The position numbers and the translations under genes are program-made. The notes below the pieces were generated by a model that was not told the origin of the DNA, made no database searches, and saw only the letters and a list, made by a program, of their open reading frames with translations. From Hysterium pulicare CBS 123377 (Eukaryota > Ascomycota > Dothideomycetes > Hysteriales > Hysteriaceae), in contig AJFK01000658.1 in the NCBI GenBank assembly GCA_000467715.1, positions 1-64,000 of the forward strand: a stretch of 64,000 nucleotides of DNA, given 5' to 3'. The first letter of the stretch is position 1. Each line of letters starts with the position of its first letter. Of the stretch, positions 42,779 to 54,300 are shown in pieces.

Positions 42779-44578
42779 TCATGCTAGAAGAGGCACCCTC
42801 GACTTCTTGGAATTGGCCTTATTCTCGGGCTCCTCCTCGGGCTCCACCTCCGTGTCTTCCTCCGTATCGTTAGCTGTGTCTTCGTGGAAAGACAGGCGCT
42901 GGAAGCTCTGAGAGGCTTGTTGCACTGGCGTCTCGGGTACGGGCGACTCCTTCGTGACCTCCCCTTGTTGCTTCGCCTTTTCTTGCTCTTGCCGCTCTTG
43001 CCGCTCTTTCTCCAGCTTCTCGGTCTCGCCAAAACGTGCTTTCGTCTTCTCCGCTTCTTCTTCCTCTTGTTTCTCTCTCTCGGCTTTCTCGAGGGCCGCT
43101 AGTTCTTCGTCCACCTCCGATTCATCGATAGCCACACCTTCTTGATTGACTTCGTTGATGACGCCGGATACCTCATTGACACGGCCCATTTCATCTCTGA
43201 GAGCGTCAACAACACCCTCCACGCCCTCGACTCCTCCAATTTCTTTATGAAGACTCTTCAGGGTGGTGGCACTGTCTTTCATTACTTTAATAATTTCGAC
43301 TTGATCCGCCGCCTGCTCGATCTTGGCGAGGACCTCTTCTAGCTGCGCGAGGGTGTCAGTACGTCGTGAGAGTGTTGCTTCGGTCATCTTCTTCATGCGC
43401 AGAGCGCTCTTGGCCACGACTGTGGATTTCGAAGCAACTGCAGAGCGAACATCTGCATCAAGTTTTGCGAGTCGCATGGTTAACGGCGGTATTTGCTCGT
43501 TCAGAGAAGTGATTAGATCCCGTAGATTCGCAATTGTGTTATCATGCTGCGTAATCGGGGACGGTGAAGCCTGGGTTGACGGCTTGAACTTGATCGTTGT
43601 TGAGTCATAGGATATTGCTTGCTTATCTCGAGCCAAGTGTTTGAGCAGTATGTCGAGATCGGTCATGCTCAGGGGAGACGAAGGATTTAGGGAGTGTCCA
43701 AACTCTTGCATGAAGGTGTCGCGGGAGAAGATGAGATCTACCGTAGACTTATGAGATCGCATTTGCTGGATTATGGAGTTAGATGCAGCCTGTGGTATGG
43801 AATCGTTAGCCTACTCACCCATCATGCGATAGCATATCTGAGTGCATACCTCAACGTTCTGCATAACAACAAAGTTGCCCACAGCAAGTTTATCCCCAAT
43901 TCCAGGCTCCGGAATCACCCCAAGAGCCCGTAGACCCCATGATATGATCGACCATGGCGATACACTCCAGCTGCGATGATAGATACTGGTCTTAGCCGCC
44001 AGGAAATCCTTTAGCGGCACCATTTCTTTCTTGGAGACGGCATCTTGCTATAGAGAAGTTAGAACAATGAGGCATCCTTCATCGATGTTGATACTTACTA
44101 TGACTGCACCGAGCGACGACGGACGACCGAAATCCTTGGTCTGCAACGCTCTCGCAAGCTCCTCTCCGGTCCGGATAGTGAGGAGGTCGTTCGAATCGCC
44201 TTGAGTGGGTATGACGCCCGCACGCGCAGCATCGGCGAGCGCCTTCTTCCAGGCGTTTACGTTGGCATAATAGCCATCTGGATTGATACTCAGTTGGGTG
44301 CGGAAGTCCGAGTAGAGGGACCCGAGGCGAGCTCGACTACCGGGTATATTAGCATGCGAAATAGAAAGGTTTGGGTAGAGGAGGGAACAGGAGGACCTCT
44401 TGAAAGCTTCTTCATAATCAAGAACAAAGTCGAGAAGTTCGCTCATCGCGTTCGCTCTGAAACGAAAGTTAGCTCTCTGGCGACTTGATAAACGATGACG
44501 CTTTGGCAAGGGACTGGGGGTCCTAGCGCCATCACGTGCGTTGCCGCGACCACTACCCTCGTGTTTTCTCTTTCCCAT
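42779..44578 (-). CDS. CHMP7-like ESCRT-III (Snf7 family) protein
   Basis: Three exons on the minus strand, 44578-44099, 44047-43850 and 43789-42779, give 562 residues. The N-terminal half (MSELLDFVLDYEEAFKR; VSPWSIISWGLRALGVIP; GDKLAVGNFVVMQNVE) corresponds to the winged-helix region of CHMP7. The C-terminal half is an Snf7-type helical domain with long charged coils (LNEQIPPLTMRLAKLDADVR, AKSALRMKKMTEATLSRR), then an acidic and Lys/Gln-rich tail (VEPEEEPENKANSKKSR). CHMP7 and its yeast relative Chm7 recruit ESCRT-III to the nuclear envelope for membrane sealing. An in-frame Met at 44596 is a possible alternative start. Introns are phase 0. Confidence 0.85.
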
Positions 44579-44975
44579 GGTCACTACCAGGTACAATAAG
44601 GTGTGGCTTAGGTTGATCCGAGCAAGAATGTGATTTTATGTACCTCTTCGTTGGGCATTTATATACCCAACATACAGGTGGATTCACCCTACATGTTCCC
44701 CCATTCCTTCACCTCGTTCAAGACATAAATTCCACGGCCTCAACCAGACAGTGAAGAAAATCTGTGGCCTTCGGTCCAGAGAATCCCGCAGTCTGGGGAA
44801 GAACCCGTTCGAAGCTGTGCATGCCGCTCATTCAGTGTAAAGAAACCATTCCTCCAGCCGGAAAGGACCATTTCCTAAGTATTTAGATACTGCACCCGAG
44901 GTAAACCGACTCGAACTCAATCAGATGATTGAGTTTTGAGGTAGAAGCTAAAACCTTCGCCCTACTTACCCTGCT
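44579..44975. other. Intergenic; contains a 10-bp dyad
   Basis: Between the CHMP7-like start and the GPN2 stop. Positions 44914-44923 (AACTCAATCA) and 44926-44935 form a perfect 10-bp inverted repeat with a 2-nt centre, about 40 bp beyond the GPN2 stop codon. It could be a 3' hairpin or a factor site. No gene seen. Confidence 0.6.
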
Positions 44976-46274
44976 TCATTTCTCTTTCTTCACAATCTTA
45001 ATCCCACTGTCCTTCATCATCTCCCTCATTCTCTCCATCTCCGCTGGATCTTCGTCCTCGTCACTTTCTTCTCCCTTCGCAGCCCGACTCTTCGCATCTT
45101 CTTTCTTCACACCTTGAGCATCCGGGACCCGATCTGTAGGCTCATTCACCAAACCCTTCGCCTCCTCTTCCCAAGCTTTTCGCTCATCTTCATCCATTTC
45201 CTCCCTCCTGTCCAACCACCTCTCCTGAACATCCCTCGCATCCATAGTCACTGCATCTTGTCGCATAGCCACTTGCCATACGGTATCATTTGCACCGTCC
45301 GTGCCCCCAAAGACATAGCCACCAGCACGGTCGATCGCGCGGAGGAGGACCATCATGCTGTTCTTGTCTTCCACTGCGAGGGTCTCAAAGCCTACCAAAG
45401 CATAGTCTTCGACCAGCTCTACTATAGCCTCATTCAAAGCCGAGAACTTGGATGTCATCGAGTCTATCTCCTCGTTCTTGCCTTCCGCTTTCGGTTGTGG
45501 TTTAGGGCCCGGTACTCCGGAGGTCTGCTCCGCATTAAGGTGAGGGAGAAGGTAGTGTAGGGAATGTACTTCGGTGTAATAATCTAGGTTGAAAGGTAGA
45601 TTCGGATAGTTTCGCAGGTTATCGATCTTTGTCAGCACATTTAGATGCGGCAGATCCATCTGAAGCATGCTCCGGAGAGCAAGGAGGAGCGCGGATATGT
45701 ATAGTGATGGTCGCGAGAGGACGAACGAGTCTGTGAGATGCACCACTACTAGCTGTTCCAGAAGTCAGTATGCACAGTTGATGTTCAAGCGATTGAAAGA
45801 AGCTAAAGGGATTCAAGGGAGAGCGGACTCTGTACCCAAGCTTTTGAAGGCGGAAAAAGATATTTCGGAGGGACGAATGATGTGTAAAGAGCTCGACTTG
45901 ACCCGGACAGTCAAACAGCACATAGTCATCTAAGATCTCAATCAGCCACTGTCTCTTCGACACCAATGAAGCTGTGATTGCGGACCTCCGAGCGCTTTCA
46001 ACCGCTCCTCTAACCATTCAAAGTTATGTTCTAGTTCCTCCAGTGCATACAGAACACCTCCATTCGGCCCTAAGTCCTCCTGCTCCATGATCTCATCTAT
46101 AGTAACTAGATCCCGTACATCGAGGGCGACTGGATATGTGGTGCGGTCGTTGGCGGGGTCGAGATTGACGACGGAGCATTTGCGGCCGATCGCTGACATG
46201 AACTGATGCATGCCATCGCAATACGTAGACTTTCCAGAGCCCGGTGGCCCTATTACTAGTTGTGCGAAAGGCAT
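44976..46274 (-). CDS. GPN2: GPN-loop GTPase 2
   Basis: Three exons on the minus strand, 46274-45986, 45929-45829 and 45752-44976, give 388 residues. The P-loop is VIGPPGSGKSTYC at the N-terminus; then VVNLDPAND, the diagnostic Gly-Pro-Asn insert (LGPNGGVLYALEELE), the G3-type FDCPGQVELFTHH and the NKxD-like LTKID. GPN-loop GTPases assist assembly and nuclear import of RNA polymerase II and III. The C-terminus is highly charged (ESDEDEDPAEMERMREMM). Both introns use the rare donor GTCCGC, yet exon phases and homologous residues (LKALG/DDYVLF and LGYR/LVVVHLTDS) fix them firmly. It is divergent from BUB3 with 216 bp between starts. Confidence 0.92.
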
Positions 46275-46490
46275 GTCTGGTGTTGGAGGGCGTCGCAGCA
46301 AGGGATGTGGCGGGGTGTTGATATAAAATAAAGTTAGAGGGGCACGGACATTCACTTTCACCGTCTTCCGAAAGTTTTCGGTGAATGATGTCGATCACCA
46401 GAGTGAAGTCAACAACACAACAAGACCAAAATGAGCAGCAAGTAAAACTTTTCTTCGCCAATCCTGACCAGCACTGCAACCACCGAAAAG
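46275..46490. promoter_or_regulatory. Divergent GPN2-BUB3 promoter with a tiny uORF
   Basis: The 216 bp between the start codons serve both genes. On the plus strand, 46431-46445 is an ATG-AGC-AGC-AAG-TAA mini-frame ending 45 nt before the BUB3 start. If transcription begins upstream of it, this would be a four-codon uORF that could damp BUB3 translation. Confidence 0.45.
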
Positions 46491-47636
46491 ATGCAGCGAG
46501 CGCTAACATATGACCTTGACCCAGACCAATTCGAACTGTCGCAACCTCCCAGCGACGCCGTCTCCTCAGTCAAATATGCGCCTAACACACCCACACGCCT
46601 GCTTGTCTCCTCATGGGACAAGAACGTCTATCTGTACGACACACACGCCGAGCCGGAACGCCAGCTCCTCCAAAAATACGAGCACCGAGCCCCAGTTCTA
46701 GACGTCTGTTTCGGCCGCGATGACAATGAAGCGTTCAGCTGCGGGCTAGATTGGGACGTACGGAGGTACGCATAGCTTTTTCCAACCTCAAGCTTACTTC
46801 TGTTAATCCATATACTGACATACAATAGGATTGATCTCCAAACCGGCGAACAAACCGTCCTCTCGTCGCACAACTCCGGCGTAAAATCCCTAGTCTACAG
46901 CCCCTCGCTCAACCTCCTAATCTCCGGTTCCTGGGACAGCACACTACACATCCATGACCTATCCAACACGCCCGCCCAAACACCCGCCACAATCCAACTC
47001 CCCTCAAAGCCCTTCTCTCTCTCCCTAACGCCGACAAAACTCGTCGTGGCAATGGCCTCCCGCGCCGTAAGCATCTACGATCTGAAATCGTTAGCCATGA
47101 TCGTGAGCCAGACGGGTACAGCGGCCGCACCACCGAATATTGTGGAAGTGGCGCCGTGGCAGAATAGAGAGAGTGCTATGAAGTATATGACGAGGGCTGT
47201 GGCTTGTATGCCGAATGATGATGGGTATGCTAGCTCTAGCATCGAGGGACGTGTAGCTGTTGAGTGGTTCGATCCGAGTACGGAATCTCAAGCGAGGAAA
47301 TATGCATTCAAATGCCATCGTCAACAAGTCGAGGGTGTGGATGTCGTCTATCCTGTCAACGCCCTTGCTTTCCATCCTGTTCACGGAACCTTTGCGAGTG
47401 GAGGCGGAGATGGGGTTGTCGCGCTTTGGGATGGTGTTGCGAAGAGGAGGATTCGACAATATCAGAAGTATCCCGCGAGTGTGGCGAGCATGGCGTTTAG
47501 TGGCGATGGGAAGTATCTTGCTGTCGGCGTGAGTCCAGGGTTTGAGGATGGGCAGGAGGATTTCACTGAGGGGGTTGTGAAGGTGTTTGTGAGGGAGCTG
47601 AGCGATAATGAGGCGGTGGGCAAGGCGAAGAAATGA
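46491..47636 (+). CDS. BUB3: Spindle-checkpoint WD40 protein BUB3
   Basis: Two exons, 46491-46765 and 46829-47636, give 360 residues. The protein is a seven-bladed WD40 propeller with the usual Bub3 features: FELSQPPSDAVSSVKYAP at the start, LLVSSWDKNVYLYDT (blade 1), SCGLDWDVRRIDLQTGE, LLISGSWDSTLHIHD, then VAVEWFDPS, FKCHRQQ, VYPVNALAFHPVHGTFASGG and VVALWDG. In homologues Bub3 binds GLEBS motifs of Bub1 and Mad3/BubR1 and phospho-MELT repeats at kinetochores. The intron, with a GTACGC donor, falls inside a conserved Arg codon and restores the frame. Confidence 0.93.
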
Positions 47637-47808
47637 GAAGAGAATGGTCTCATCTGGCGTATGGAGTCCAAAGCTGCAGGAATATGCAGCCATGCCCATA
47701 TTGGGGTAAAGAAAGCTCAAAATACCACGGGGAACTGGTACCTGGTCGAAATATAGGCTGAAATAATATTAAAGTGCATCTAAATTGTATTCCTCACATT
47801 TCGCAAGT

Positions 47809-48516
47809 TCAATACGCAACCATATCTACATCAACCCTCCTCCAAACTTCCTTCCCTTTCTTGACCTTCTCCTGCAGCCTCTCACACTCTTCCCTGGCCT
47901 TGACAAGTTCCTCCCAGATTTCCTTCCGACTCCGTTCGCCGTGTTTAAAATCCCTTGCATAGAACTTATGCGCATAATAATCCAAATGCCTCTCAATCCA
48001 CTGCCAAGCAGCTTGCCACTGTAGTCTGCGTTCCCAATCTCTATTAACCTCTTTCCACGCATTCGATTCTTCGTCTTTTCCCACATCAGGCTCATTTTCC
48101 CGCTCCGGCGGTGGCCCAAGCGAACGTCGACGTGAAACCGTTCCTGAGAAACAAGCCCCTTGTCGTGGACCGAATGTAGGACTCCCCGGACTCACGGGCG
48201 TTCGCAAGTCCGAAATCGGAAAGCCTTCTATGCTTGGGGAATGAGTCATCGGAAAAGCGAAGGCGGCGTCATAGTCCGGGAATTCGACATCGCCAGCAAG
48301 TTCAACATGTTTTGCTTCGGAGAGTAGAAGCTCGAGCTCGGCGCTTTTTTTGGCCAGAGCGGTGAGAAGGAGGCGACCATCTATAGAACCTAGCCAGGTC
48401 TGATTGGAGGTGCGAAACTCGCGGAGAGGGACTTGGTTGAGGTAGTGGTGAAGCAGCGTCCATTGTGCTTTTGTTGAAAGGGTTGGAGAAGGTGCAAAGC
48501 CGTACATGTTGTCCAT
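47809..48516 (-). CDS. Conserved-looking hypothetical protein with C-terminal coiled coil
   Basis: Single exon on the minus strand, 235 residues (MDNMYGFAPSPTLSTKAQ). I do not recognise a named domain. The first third looks folded (LLHHYLNQVPLREFRTSN; LLLTALAKKSAELELLLSEA); a Pro/Ser-rich linker follows; then a helical Trp/Arg-rich part (RRLQWQAAWQWIERHLDYYA) and a charged coil (LVKAREECERLQEKVKKGKE). No signal peptide or membrane span. Good coding composition and a location in a housekeeping block argue for a real gene. It is convergent with BUB3. Confidence 0.65.
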   Translation of the reverse strand: MDNMYGFAPSPTLSTKAQWTLLHHYLNQVPLREFRTSNQTWLGSIDGRLLLTALAKKSAELELLLSEAKHVELAGDVEFPDYDAAFAFPMTHSPSIEGFPISDLRTPVSPGSPTFGPRQGACFSGTVSRRRSLGPPPERENEPDVGKDEESNAWKEVNRDWERRLQWQAAWQWIERHLDYYAHKFYARDFKHGERSRKEIWEELVKAREECERLQEKVKKGKEVWRRVDVDMVAY

Positions 48517-48928
48517 GTTTGGATAAGTCTGCTAGGACGGAATATCTAGAGCGTATATAGCTATTCGATTATTGTATGGCCAGAGGAACTGTGGCGCGCT
48601 TGTTCCTGATGTTTGCGGGGGTCGCGTTCTTTCATTGGGCGGTGATGGTTCAAGTGAATCCTTTGTTTGAATGGTGGAAACTATTAGTACTGCGAAAGGC
48701 CTTCAGGCACCAGAAGCCAGACTTGTGTAGATCAATGCTTGTTTCAAAGCTGGCGCGTGTCATCCGCTTGAATGAGGGCTGGTCTTGTAAGCAAATAAGT
48801 CACGATATTTTTGATCAGATAATGAACTTACCAAGCCACGTGCCATTCCAGCCGTTTGCGGAGTGCAACAAGCCCGCCAGGTGGTCTCTAATCCTCTAAT
48901 CAAAGTTTCATTTCTTTCTGTTGCTTCG
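48517..48928. other. Intergenic, no gene seen
   Basis: Upstream of the hypothetical gene and downstream of POP5. A plus-strand frame at 48576-48899 starts with a hydrophobic stretch but has no support as a gene. Confidence 0.5.
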
Positions 48929-49577
48929 TCACTCACTATCGCTATCTTCCTCATCCACACCAGCCAGAACATCCTCCTCTTTCCTCCCCGCTTCACCTCC
49001 CACCTCTTCCAAGTTCACGTTCCCCGCCCTTGTCGCGGCTTTGACGATATCTCCAACAGGCCCACCAGCCATGTTCTCAATTTTTGCACGACGAATGATG
49101 TCTTTTGCTCTTCTAATGACCTCCTCTTCCGACTTCCTAATGGTGCCAGATACTCTGACAACTCTAACGACCACAGGCTGAGAAACAGGCTTCGGCAAGC
49201 GTGTCATGAAAGTAAGAGCAGTCCAAACAAGTTGATAGTGTGCGCGTGGACAACGAATTATGGCTGTTGAGGTCGCGGTAGAGAGGTAGTTGACTGTTCC
49301 CACCACTTAGTAAAACTCCTCGCACGATGTCCAGTCATAGCAAAGGTTGATTAAATGTACTTTTGAGACTTGTTGATATCATTCCAACTCCATAATCACC
49401 AAACAGCTCTGCTACACCATCTTTTATAGCTCTCGCAAGCAGCGCCGCAGTCAACTGGTCGGAGGTAGGATGGTGAAATTGTATGAATTCCGGGAGAGGT
49501 TCTTTGACTGACACAGGTTTCGTTGACTCTGGATAGAGGAAATTGACCAGAAGGTATCTATGTTTGACTCTGACCAT
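48929..49577 (-). CDS. POP5: RNase P/MRP protein subunit POP5
   Basis: Two exons on the minus strand, 49577-49361 and 49293-48929, give 193 residues. The start MVRVKHRYLLVNFLYPES is the Pop5 signature; FGDYGVGMISTSLK runs into exon 2 with NYLSTATSTAIIRCPRAHY, LVWTALTFMTRL and VVVRVVRVSGTIRKSEEEVI. Pop5 is a core protein of nuclear RNase P (tRNA 5' maturation) and RNase MRP (pre-rRNA processing). The tail beyond the fold is acidic (AGVDEEDSDSE). The acceptor was chosen because a CTAAG branch site lies just before it and the conserved SLK-[IV]-x-Y junction is restored. Confidence 0.9.
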
Positions 49578-49890
49578 CGTGAATGCTCCCGCGGAAAAGC
49601 TCTGGTGGTGAGTTGACGAGCACAGAAAAGTATCGCTGATCCGGGGAAGCTGAATAACGCTATGTCTAATTCAGTTAGGCTATGACGCAGCTTCTGGGCA
49701 TGCAGCACTACAGGTGGTAGCTAAGGCAGACTATGTCGGACTCTTTCAACACCAACGAACCATCACCAACTCCTCACATCTTGCTCGTTCACAACGAACA
49801 CAAACCTCATATCCCAAAGACAGACGCAATCTGCCTTCTAGTTAAGCTTCACAGAGACGCGCGCTCGACAAAGCACACCAACCGCTCACC
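49578..49890. other. Divergent intergenic region POP5 / SNARE
   Basis: Contains both promoters and leaders. A short plus-strand frame from 49733 overlaps the leader of the SNARE gene and is not claimed. Confidence 0.5.
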
Positions 49891-50763
49891 ATGGCATCCT
49901 CTTCAACGGCAACGCCTCTCCTCTAGTCAGTCACCTCCCCCAATTCGCCGCGAAAACCCATGATATGACTAACACGTTCTCTTCAGCTCCTGCATAGCCC
50001 ACAACAGCACAATCCTAACCGAGCACACCTCCTCCGCCTCGAGCCAAACCTCCAGCCTCTCCTCCCTCATCCTCCCCAAAATCAAGCACAACAGCCCCGA
50101 AAAGCTCACCTACACCCACGGCCAATACTACGTCCACTACATCGCCTCCGCCCCCTCCGAATACCCCTCCTCTCAATCCAGCGCCGGCGGCCTGACCTTC
50201 CTCGTCATCGCGGACGCGAGTCTGGGCCGTCGCATCCCCTTCGGCTACCTTGTCTCCATCAAGAATAGGTTCCTGGACGAGTTTTCGCCCGAGGATACGG
50301 ATTTTGCTGCGTTGCCGGCTTATGGGTGTGCGGCGTTTAATTCGACGTTGAAGAAATTGATGCATGAGCAAGGGGCTACGGAGGCGGGGCAACAGGATGC
50401 GCTGAGGACTGTGCAGAGTGAGATTGATGGCGTGAGGGAGATTATGACTGAGAATATTGAGAGGGTTCTGGAGCGCGGGGAGAGGATTGATTTGTTGGTT
50501 GATAAGACGGATAGGTTGGGCAGTTCGGCGAGGGATTTCAGGGTAAGGTCTAGGGGTTTGAGGAGGAGGATGTGGTGGAAGAATGTTAAGTTGATGGTGC
50601 TTTTGATTGTGGTTGTTGTGTTTTTGATTTATCTGTTTGTTGGGTTCGGGTGTGGGTTGCCTGGTAAGTAAAATTTTCCCTGTCATTGTTCGGCGTTTTT
50701 GAGAGTTTTGTGGCAGTAATTGCTAACTGTTATACAGGCTGGTCAAGGTGCATCCATCATTAG
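49891..50763 (+). CDS. Longin R-SNARE, VAMP7/Nyv1-like
   Basis: Three exons, 49891-49925, 49987-50663 and 50738-50763, give 245 residues. An N-terminal longin domain (YSCIAHNSTILTEHTSS; KLTYTHGQYYVHYIA; GGLTFLVIADASLGRR) is followed by an R-SNARE coil (QSEIDGVREIMTENIERVLE, with the zero-layer Arg in NIERVLERGE, and RIDLLVDKTDRLGSSARDFR) and a C-terminal membrane anchor (KLMVLLIVVVVFLIYLFVGF). Such SNAREs drive fusion with the vacuole or late endosome. The tiny last exon adds WSRCIHH after the anchor; a Cys near the membrane end is common in this family. Exon 1 encodes only 11 residues and a split Tyr codon. Confidence 0.88.
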
Positions 50764-51333
50764 GTGGACAGCTGCATAGTGCGAAGGCTTGAAAGTTCGA
50801 ACACCAAGACCTCATTCTCATTTCTTGTACACTGTCTAAACCAATCGGCATCATGGCAAACAGGCGTTAAAGGTCGCCTCATTGCTTCCAGTGGAGTATC
50901 CATAAACACTGTCTAAATATATCTATCCTTACAAACCACCCTACTTCCATGGCATCCATGCATGTCCCACCCACCATCCAAGTGAAGATCCACCTCAATT
51001 CTTGAAACGATCTACCCAAAAAAAGCAAACACGCCGCCAAAAATGCTCAAAGAAAAAATGAAATAACTCCCCCCAACCCCGGTAAATGCGAGACTTTTCG
51101 TACAGTACATGGTTTATCATGCCCTTAACCCAACCTTACTACTCCGAGGGAATGCATTTCTGTCTAGTCTAAGTTCATATATGCCGATATGCTGTTTTAT
51201 CTCTCGGTATTAAGTAGCAAACAAACTCTGGCAAGGAAACAAAACCGCGCCCAGACACCGTAATCACTTTTATCTCAATTTAGTAAACGAGAAAAGAAGC
51301 AAATATGGAAAGATGTAAATCTTCGATTCCCAC
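50764..51333. other. Intergenic between convergent genes
   Basis: 3' flanks of the SNARE gene and the pyrimidine gene. No supported gene. Confidence 0.55.
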
Positions 51334-54300
51334 TCATGTAGCCATGACGAGGGCCAACAAAGCCATACGGCAATAAAGCCCGTACTTCATCTATAATCCC
51401 CCGTTAGCTCAAACCATTCTATACTTCCAAAAAGGGTAATTTAACTCACCTGTCTGAAATACGCAGCCCTGGGATCAAAATCCACCTCCTCATGAATCTC
51501 ATTATTCCGCGGCAAAGGATGCATAACAATCATATTCGCCTTCGCATGCTTCAATACTTTATTGTCAACCACAAAGCTATCCTTGACCGCCTCATAATGC
51601 GCCAGGTCCGGGAACCGCTCTTTCTGCACCCGCGTGCAATACAGCACGTCCGAGCGCCCCACGATCTCGGGTGTCAGCTCGGTGGAAGTGTTCAGGAGCT
51701 GGTCGCGGGATTTGAGTGCGTCGCGGACGGAGGAGGGCAGGGAGAGGGATGTGGGCGAGACAAGTTGGATGCTGACTTCGTAGTGTTTGAGCAGTTCGCA
51801 GAGCGAGTGGACGGTGCGGCCGTATTTTAGATCGCCGACGAATGTAATCGTTAACCCATTCACCGTACCCAGTTCCTCTCGAATAGTGAAAATATCCAAA
51901 AGCGCCTGCGTTGGATGTTCTCGGCTCCCGTTGCCGGCATTGATGATGGGTACGTTGGAGAACTTTGCTGCGATAGCGGCGGATTCTTCGGAGGGGTGGC
52001 GGAGGATGATGGCGTCGCCGTAGCAGCTTAAGGTACGGATCGTGTCGGCTATGGATTCGCCTTTTTGAGTGCTGGATGCTACTTCGTTGATGGAGACCAC
52101 TTCACCGCCGAGGCGTTTCATGGCAGCGTCGAAGGAGGCGGATGTCCGGGTTGAGGGCTCGAAGAACATGGTACAGAGGAGTCGACCTTTTAGAATATCT
52201 AGGCAGCCCTCTCGTTGAGCACCCAGACGCATTTCTTGAGCGACCGTGAAGAGGAGGTGGAGATCGCGTCGGGTGAATTGCTGAACGGAAATGATGTGCT
52301 TCCGCTTGAAAGGGGACTTGGATAGGAGTTGGGCTAAAGTTGGAGATCCGTTAAGCCTGGAGAGGCCGTTTACGGAATTATGGTCATCTTGTGCTCCGGG
52401 TGCCGGAGCAAAGGTCTGGTAATCAACTTTACTAATCTCGAGATCATAGTGTCGTGCCAACGCTTCAATCAGCAGTTTGGCATTCTTGACGTTAGTGACG
52501 AGCGGAGTTTGATAGTCCACAGCCATACGTCTAGTCCGGTATCCTCTACTCATGTAGTTGGCTGGTCGGCGGAATCGGTTACTGGATGGCAGGTTGATGT
52601 AAAGATCGATCAAGTTGTTTGACAGATGCTGAGTGAGTGAATATTCAGGCTTCTGCTCGTCCTGGTCTCCACTTGGCAGTACCTCTAAGAACTTGACGGG
52701 AATTCCATGCTCTTGGATGTAATCAGCCGTTCCAGCAGTGGCAAACAGATTGTAACCTAGTTTGTGGAGGCGTTCAATGGATGGAAGCATCTCCAGCTTA
52801 TCCTTGAATGAGCCGATAGAAAGAAGAATATTCTTGTTCGGAAGCTTGAATCCAGTAGCAATAAGACCTTTGATGTATGCCTCGTACTTAGTTCGGCCAA
52901 AGCACGCGACTTCGCCAGTGGAAGCCATTTCCACGCCCAAAACTGGATCGGCACCAGACAATCTCGAGAAAGAGAATTGTGGAACTTTGACACCGACATA
53001 ATCCGCAGGGATGTTGACCGGAGGATACTCAGCCACAGGTAGACCCGCCATCGCCTTGGTGGCCATTTCGATAAGGTCAACACCCATGACCTTTGACACG
53101 AAGGGGAAGGACCTGGAAGCGCGAACGTTGCATTCAATGACTTTAATCTCGTTATCCTTGGCAATGAACTGGATGTTGAAAGGTCCGGTTACGTTCAAGG
53201 CGTTACCGATCTTTCGTGTAGCATCCTCGATTCGTCGAACCGTTTCGGGGTCCAAATCCTGGGGTGGTAGAATCAAAGTTGCGTCACCAGAATGAACACC
53301 AGCATTTTCAACATGCTCTGAAATAAAATGACCGATCATGGTTCCGTTTCGGGCGACAGCGTCCATCTCGATCTCTTTGGCATTCTCGATATACTTCGTG
53401 ATCACAACTGGATGGTCTCGAGAGACGTCTGCGGCCTGGTTCAGATAATTGGCCAAGTCATGTCTTGAGTATACTGTATTCATTGCAGCTCCTGACAAGA
53501 CGTAGGACGGGCGGACAAGGACTGGATATGAGACCTTCTCGCAGAATTCAGTTGCTTCATCGATGCTGGTAAGTTCTTTCCATGCAGGCTGGTCGACAGA
53601 GATTCTGTCAAGCATTCGAGAAAACTTATATCGGTTCTCCGCAGTATCGATCATTTCAGGCGAAGTACCTAGAATCTTGACGTTCATTCTGTGGAGTGGA
53701 AGGGCAATGTTGTTTGGCGTTTGGCCGCCCATCGAGATGATGACACCGCTGGCATTCTCCATGGAATAAATATCCAGCACGGTCTCCAAGCTGATATTCT
53801 CGAAATACAACCGATCTGCTTCATCGTAATCGGTACTAACGGTCTCCGGGTTATAATTGACCATGATTGTCTTGAAGCCTTGATCGCGAAGTGTTCGGAT
53901 AGCTCTTACTGAGCACCAATCGAATTCAACCGAAGAACCAATTCTGTATACACCAGATCCAAGGACCATGACTCCCCTGTCGTTGAAAGTGATGTCATGC
54001 TCAGTGCCATTGTAAGTCATGTACAGGTAGTTAGTGACGGCTGGAAACTCTGCAGCAACGGTATCGATTTGTTTGACCACGGGGAGAATGCCAGCATCAA
54101 CTCGGATACGCCGGACAGCGAGCTCATTCGATCCCCAGAATTTGGCGAGTTGACGATCTGCGTAGCCCAATTGTTTAGCTCGCTTTATTAGTGGCTTCGT
54201 GATCGTGATGGTGTTATACGTCGACATAAGCTTTTCAAAGTCGCTCAGGCCTTTGAGTCTACTCAAAAACCATTTATCAATTTTGGTCATCTCCCAAATC

